From assembly GCA_028023455.1 (NCBI GenBank), contig JAQFVV010012490.1, positions 2,542,001 through 2,606,000 of the forward strand: 64,000 nt of DNA. The letters run 5' to 3'. The notes below the pieces were generated by a model. The model saw only the letters and a program-made list of their open reading frames with translations, was not told the DNA's origin and made no database searches. The translations under genes were made by a program, and so were the position numbers. Positions 58,417 through 64,000 of this stretch are shown here, piece after piece (the stretch's first letter is position 1; every line of letters starts with the position of its first letter). The DNA comes from Epiperipatus broadwayi (lineage: Eukaryota > Onychophora > Udeonychophora > Euonychophora > Peripatidae).

Positions 58417-58628
58417 TTATTTTACCATGGTTCTCTGCTCAGGTGTCTTCTCTTTGGGAATGCTGCACTTCTTTTCTGGCTTGTTCTATTCATCCTTCTT
58501 TTCAGTGCCAGTTTCTGGTTTGAACTGCTTTCCATCACTGAGGCCTCATCTCCCATCAGGGCAGACAGCAAAGTTTTTTGGCTTTTCATTGTACAGGTGG
58601 GCATAGCTCCCAAAAGCGTTACAAGTTA
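58417..58628 (-). pseudogene. Unidentified coding remnant or processed pseudogene, minus strand
   Basis: This short island is richer in GC than its surroundings. On the minus strand one frame reads CNAFGSYAHLYNEKPKNFAV then CPDGR, a TGA, GLSDGKQFKPETGTEKKDE, a TAG, and NKPEKKCSIPKEKTPEQRTM-VK before a TAA at 58417-58419. The Lys/Glu/Pro-rich tail looks like a real protein C-terminus, and the composition changes sharply at both ends. Two in-frame stops argue for a pseudogene. I do not recognise the family. A host exon with sequence errors is less likely. The overlapping frames at 58403-58606 (+) and 58422-58613 (-) are shadows. Confidence 0.45.
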
Positions 58629-58639
58629 CAATTTTTTAG

Positions 58640-59490
58640 CTTCCAACCTTTTTTTAAAATTCTAATCAGGGTTTTTTTATAAGAGTATACTCCCCCCTCT
58701 GCTAACATCACAATTGGTTTACAAGTTGAGATGAATTTTTACTCCTTATTTTACATGTATATTATAATTCTGACAAACAAAATTATTACCTTTGTAGTAT
58801 AAGTAATTGAGAAAATTGGCATCAGTTATCTTGCTTCTCTTTGTTACCAAAAATAAAATTAATATCTTTTCAAATCCATTCTTATTTTTACAGATTTTAA
58901 AACCCAGGTGTTGTCAGCTAATTTCCCAGAAATAAAAATAAACCTGGTAAACATTTTATTATATACACGAATCTGTCAACTTAGAAACTATAACTTTTTA
59001 GCAAAGATACCTAATTAGTGCAAGAGATTTATTATCTTGGCAAAATAAATATAATTTAAAACAATAACAAAGTTTGAAATCTATAACTTTGCAAGCTTAT
59101 TTCATATATATATAAGTATGTGCGAAAATTCACATACTCGGTAAGGTTTAACTTTACTCCCTTAAATTTTAGAATTATGTTTGCCCAATTTATATAAATT
59201 ATTTATATTATTAGCAAAACACATTTATAAGATATACACACACATCTCTATATACCTTTTTATTAAGTTAATAGGATAATATCTGAATACACCTTTATAA
59301 AATATATGCAGATTCACGCATATGCATACTATAACTTTTTATTAAGCTCTTTTGAGTAATATATGCTAACTTGGGGGTTTAAACAAGGAAAATTATACTA
59401 CTATGAAAATGTAGTAGGTGAAACAATATGATTGATAAAGAATACCATTTCAATATGTATTAACTACTTTAGCAAGCTAATGGAATATCT
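58640..59490. other. AT-rich stretch, nothing recognised
   Basis: Dinucleotide tracts at 59100-59120 and 59235-59260. No gene. Confidence 0.4.
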
Positions 59491-59497
59491 AGGTAAG

Positions 59498-60250
59498 CTG
59501 GTTGCTTCTAAAATTATAGATTGACTTATTATCATTTTTGGGAAAGGTATAAACCAGTAACTGTTGTCATACTTACAGTCAGCTCCATTTAGTCTAGAAT
59601 TTGATAGACTTCAGACATACTGGCTAATACACAACATATATGGTCTAATGAACTACAGAAAAGCTGACTACTGCCCCTCCATGTGAATCAAAACTCCTAT
59701 CCTGTCTCTTGCCTTCCGTTATAACTTCATAGTCATGCTGTCATAATCTATAAAAACTTTTAATCTTTTTTTCAACTTTTTTATAGTAAGGGTGGAATTT
59801 TATAAAATGCAATAATTAAAGTAAGTTTTCTTTATCTTGATTGAAAAAAATTAATGACTCTTTTTCAATTCACCTTAATCCTTTCAAAAACAACTGTAGG
59901 ATTTTTATAAAAATGTTATACCAAGCTTTAATTAAAAAAATATCTTGATCTAATCAAAATAGATAGTGAAAAATTATAATTAACAGTACCTATATATCTA
60001 TTGTAACATAAAAACATGATTGTTTTAATTTTAAAATCAGAATTAATAAAATATTAATTAGACCCTTTTAAATGTTTAATTTATAATAATTTTTTTTAAA
60101 TTTAAACTTATTTAATCCTTAACTGTTATTCCAGTGTAATATAGAAAATATCTACAAAATTTTTTTGTCTGTTTATTTCTACTTTTCCTTTCAACTTTAT
60201 ATAAATACATGCACACATGCTACTCTGTTGTTGTAAGCCATGAAACACAT
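59498..60250. repeat. Direct duplication, copy 1 (about 0.75 kb)
   Basis: Collinear with 61440-62195. Shared blocks include GAAAGGTATAA, ATTTGATAGACTTCAG, TTTTTATAGT-AGGGTGGAATTT, TTATCTTGATTGAAAAAAATT, GATCTAATCAAAATAGATAG, ATATCTATTGTAACATAAAA and GAAAATATCTACAAAATTTT. The offset is about 1.94 kb and the similarity is high for such AT-rich DNA. Confidence 0.87.
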
Positions 60251-60259
60251 AACCATCTC

Positions 60260-61440
60260 ATATCTCTACTGATGAAGAAAAGGAAAAGAGAAATGAAACA
60301 CTAACCTAAAAATATTTTACATAATATACATGTATAATTAACCCAAAGTTCATAACTCAAACTTTGTACTTATCAATTTTTTTAGAGATTTGATAGGAAT
60401 TTGACAGCTAACAGAATTAATAGTAGCCTGCAATTCTGAGATAGATAAATAATTTGGCCACTGGATTGTAAGTACTCAATGCACAATGAACACCAAGAGG
60501 GCTACCTCAATTTAGACATTATAAACTCCCACAACTCTTGATATGAAATAAGTTGCAAATCTTTGCAAAGTCCTGCTCCTATGAGTCTTAGAGCTGGAAA
60601 ATACAAAACTATGCATTGCTCCTTTTTTGGAGACAGAGTCTGAGATCATGGCAGCAATGCCTGAGATAGAACACTCCTTGGAGTTACATGAAAACATTTT
60701 TAAGACAATGACAAAACCCTCCATACATCATCAAACCTGAAAGTACAGCTAAACAAACTCCAACAGTCAAACACCCAATTCAATCTCCAAAATCAGATTT
60801 TCTATTCAATTAAATATGAACTTGAATATACATTAACCATTATTTTATGTCGTAATCATCAATACTCATCACATATTTCACAGTAATTTTTATGTCAATT
60901 TTGTATAAATGCATTTTTTTCTCTGATGTGGTTATATTTGAGATCAAATTGAGTGGAAATTTTGTAATAATGTCCACTAGTACTTGGTCATCATTGGTCC
61001 CACAGTTGGGTAGACATTTGTAATGGTATCAACTCAGGTAAACCTGGGATGATGGAAAATCACCACAACCCCAAGTCAATGACTAGTCTAATTTTAAATT
61101 TATAAATAATATGAATAAATATGAGTCTGAACATGAGAGATCAACAGAGAACTAACAAATTCACCAGCATAACACAAAAGCAATAATCGTTTATCATCAT
61201 GAATGATCAACAATAAAAATAAATCAATAGACAGTCTTGTTACTGGATTTGAAAGTGGTCCCCTATAGACCAAGCTAATTATTTAAACACTGTCAATCAT
61301 AGGACATCAATACAATACAATAATTTGGATTTACAAACTTAAGTGCTAATCCACCAGAAGATGTACCAATAAAATCAATAATACTAAAATACTAAAACAT
61401 GCTGATCATCATCAAAACTCTATTTAGTACCATTGATATA
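60260..61440. other. Spacer between the two direct copies, no recognised gene
   Basis: Somewhat richer in complexity around 60480-60760, with a 70-codon minus-strand frame (60512-60724, MEGFVIVLKMFSCNSKECSI...) that has no recognisable motif. Possibly an unrecognised exon or old element. Confidence 0.35.
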
Positions 61441-62195
61441 AACTGGTCCTTTCTAAAATAATAAACTGCCTTAATGTCATCTTTGAGAAAGGTATAATTT
61501 GATAACTGTTGGCATACATACAGTCAGTTCCATTTAGTTTAGAATTTGATAGACTTCAGTCATACTGACTAGCACACAATATATATGGGCTAATGAATTA
61601 CAGAAAATCTGGCCTAGTCTCCATGTGAGTCAAAACTCCATCATGGCAGTACTAACTGGTTACCCTGATTCTTGCCTTCATAGTCATCATGCTGTTATAA
61701 TCTAAAAACTGACAATCTTTTTCCAATTTTTTTATAGTCAGGGTGGAATTTAAAAAGAAAATAGTAATTAAAAGTAAGTTTTTTTATCTTGATTGAAAAA
61801 AATTAATGACTCTTTTTCAACCCTTCTTAATCCTTTTAAGAATAACTTTGTAGGATTTTTATCAAAATATACAACCTTTAATATAAAAAAAACTTTTGAT
61901 CTAATCAAAATAGATAGTGGAATTTTATAATTACCTGTATATCTATTGTAACATAAAAACATGCTTGTTTTAATTTCAAAATCAGAATTAATAAAATATT
62001 AATTAGACCTTTTTAAATGTTTATAATAAAAAAAAATTAATTCAAAATTAGTTAATTCTTAACTGTTATTACATTGTAATATAGAAAATATCTACAAAAT
62101 TTTTTTGTCTGTGTTTACTTCTATTTTTCCTTTCAAATTTATATATATATGTATGTATGTGTGTATACACTACTATGTTGTATGCCATGAGACAT
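61440..62195. repeat. Direct duplication, copy 2 (about 0.75 kb)
   Basis: Partner of 59498-60250. Small indels distinguish the copies; the open frame at 61768-61962 is not conserved in copy 1. Confidence 0.87.
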
Positions 62196-62199
62196 AAAT

Positions 62200-64000
62200 G
62201 TCTTAATAGATAGTGATGGTTATCAATGGGTTTCCTGTATACAGTAGCAGTAAGAACTCTATTAGTGTCAATAATTTCAACATCAAGAAAAATTCATTGA
62301 AAAAATTATATTTTTATTAAAATTATTAATATAATCTAATATATTGCCCACCTTTTTTCTTTGTAAACAAAATGAGGAAAATCCAAATTTTTAGATTGGT
62401 TTATTTCTATCCCTTTTATTTAGTTTCTATCACTATTTTTGAAGGCTTCTGGTCATTCAGGTAGAGATAATAATATCGCTGGTAGCAAGCTACCAATAAT
62501 ACCAACTCTCTTCTACTAAACTATAACACTGGCCATCCAAGCACTTTATTTATTTTAAGAAAAAACCTTTAGGCACTAACTAATTATGATATAACTAACG
62601 TGCTTGCTCAACCAGCTATGAATTTAGTACCTGACCTCCCCCAGCTAGCTCATCGGACACTAACTATTCCCAATTCTCCACCTACCTTATGAATCTCTAT
62701 TTTTTAACATTTATATCACAAATATTTGATTAGTAGAATACTTGTGTGTTATTTAATTCTTCCACATAAATCTCTCCCTTACTTTTAACATTACCTCAAA
62801 TTATCTACCTAATGATAATAAAATATTTATACTCAGTTTTCTTTCTTTAAATGCTCACACTTGCCTTATAATAAAAATGTGTACACACATTCTGTTAAAG
62901 AATACATTTTAATACATCTCAAATCACACATATATACATTTAAATAATAAATAAAATAAACATATTTAATCATATGACACACACATAAGTAATGAGATAT
63001 TTGATTTGAAAGCTAATGCATGTAGTTATATCATGGAAATTAATAGTTCTATATTGTATTAAATCTATCTTATAGTTCTTGAGATGTTTAAAAGTTTTCT
63101 CTCACTTATGGCTATGAATTAAAATTCTGAAGACAAAAAAAATGATTGATTTACCTAGGATTTGAACACTTTCATATGCAAATGGGGCAATGTAGCCTTC
63201 TTCTGATCCTCCTGATTCCAAATGGCTGGTGTAGATTCTTCATAGGCCTTTTTTATTTATTTTATGTTGCACATATGAATTATTTGTGGGTCTTGGCATG
63301 GACACTCCAATGATTTCCAGATTTCACACGAACATGATTTCTTCCTCTAACTAACTGCTGATGTTACTGCAGAGAAGGTTCAAGCCAGCCGCGTGATTCG
63401 ATGGGTTCAGCAATACATTCTATATGACAGCATGTTCATTCTTAGTTATTTCAATATTTTTTAGCTCAAATTTTGATGAATTCTGATTAATTATTGATTA
63501 ATGACTTTTTGATCGATCGATTGATCATAACAATACGAGATTTCCCTTATATACACAGTGTTCTTTATCTGAGGATCGATCAAGCAATCTGCTGCAATCC
63601 TATTGATTTTCTATTCCTTTTATTTAAGAGTTTAAGATTTGTTATAGTCTTTCCATTGGCTTTTTTATTTTAATCAAACAGTAGTACTTAGTCCCTTTGT
63701 TTGTTAATTATATTTCCTTTGTTTTGATTTTAAGTTTTCAATTTATTTATTTGCATTGCATTAGTTTTCAATTTTATCATTTTAAGAAAATTCCTTTCTT
63801 TTACATTTTATTTATAGATAGATGCACACATTCCACTACTTCCATATTATAAGACAAAATTAGCTATTTATGTTATACATTAATTTAAAATAACAATATT
63901 AATCTTTTTTTTATAATTATTATTCATTACCGAAATCTTTTCCCCTCCCTTTTCTTTTGTTCTTTTCTTTTTCTTAAACTTTTGTGAAAATCATTTTTTT
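62200..64000. other. Unannotated end of window
   Basis: No TE or gene recognised. 63160-63440 is less AT-rich and could include a host exon or regulatory sequence, but no reading frame is long enough to support this. A palindromic GATCGATCGATTGATC lies near 63512. Confidence 0.4.

Noticed and set aside
60512-60724. 70-codon minus-strand frame
   Set aside because: No recognised motif; kept only as part of an unannotated spacer.
1-64000. CRISPR array, bacterial operon or prophage
   Set aside because: The DNA has eukaryotic transposable elements throughout, no operon-like gene packing, and no short regular repeat-spacer array.

Overview
The window looks like intergenic or intronic DNA from an invertebrate animal. 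It is very AT-rich (about three quarters A+T by eye), has no convincing intact host gene, and is packed with eukaryotic transposable elements of several ages. The mix (RTE-type LINEs, an L1/Tx1-like LINE, a Penelope-like element, hAT and Merlin DNA transposons, tRNA-derived SINEs and hammerhead-bearing tandem repeats) suits a mollusc, chelicerate, flatworm or similar genome. I cannot name the species.

Layout. 1-740: 3' part of an L1/Tx1-like LINE (minus). 1015-1528: a palindromic repeat carrying a canonical hammerhead ribozyme. 3085-3990: a tRNA-like SINE remnant and a Penelope-like GIY-YIG endonuclease remnant (minus). 5026-9286: a decayed RTE copy interrupted by a second L1/Tx1-like fragment. 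11340-15200: a minus-strand RTE copy split by a 1.5 kb foldback element with a SINE at its centre. 16166-20507: a terminal-inverted-repeat element that has received a hAT (8-bp target duplication) and, directly abutting it, a Merlin element (8-bp target duplication). 21975-24690: an RTE copy. 28400-30015: a LINE of a second lineage. 32977-45785: an apparent 12.8 kb hAT, with a minus-strand transposase relic at its right end and a 2.5 kb direct duplication inside. 49335-52722: a young, full-length RTE with a 12-bp target duplication and a single frameshift. 57030-57945: a rearranged RTE 5' end. 55865-56200 and 56500-57010: decayed tandem repeats. 59498-62195: a second direct duplication.

The most interesting system is a family of tandem or palindromic repeats (units of about 414-450 bp, at seven places between 10.6 and 48 kb) plus the unrelated repeat at 1.0-1.5 kb. 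Both carry the hammerhead core (CTGANGA, a stem, GAAA, a short helix III, a cleavage triplet), and their flanking helices form an extended helix I. They fit the description of retrozymes: non-coding, circular-RNA-producing retroelements thought to borrow the reverse transcriptase of Penelope-like elements, one of which lies at 3.2-4.0 kb. Two foldback elements (11.85-13.37 kb and 39.94-40.77 kb) carry a weaker hammerhead-like motif. The second sits in one copy of a duplicated segment, and the sister copy preserves the empty site.

All domain assignments come from reading translations and recognising family motifs. No database search was run. Boundaries of decayed elements are good to roughly 20-50 bp unless a target duplication is given.
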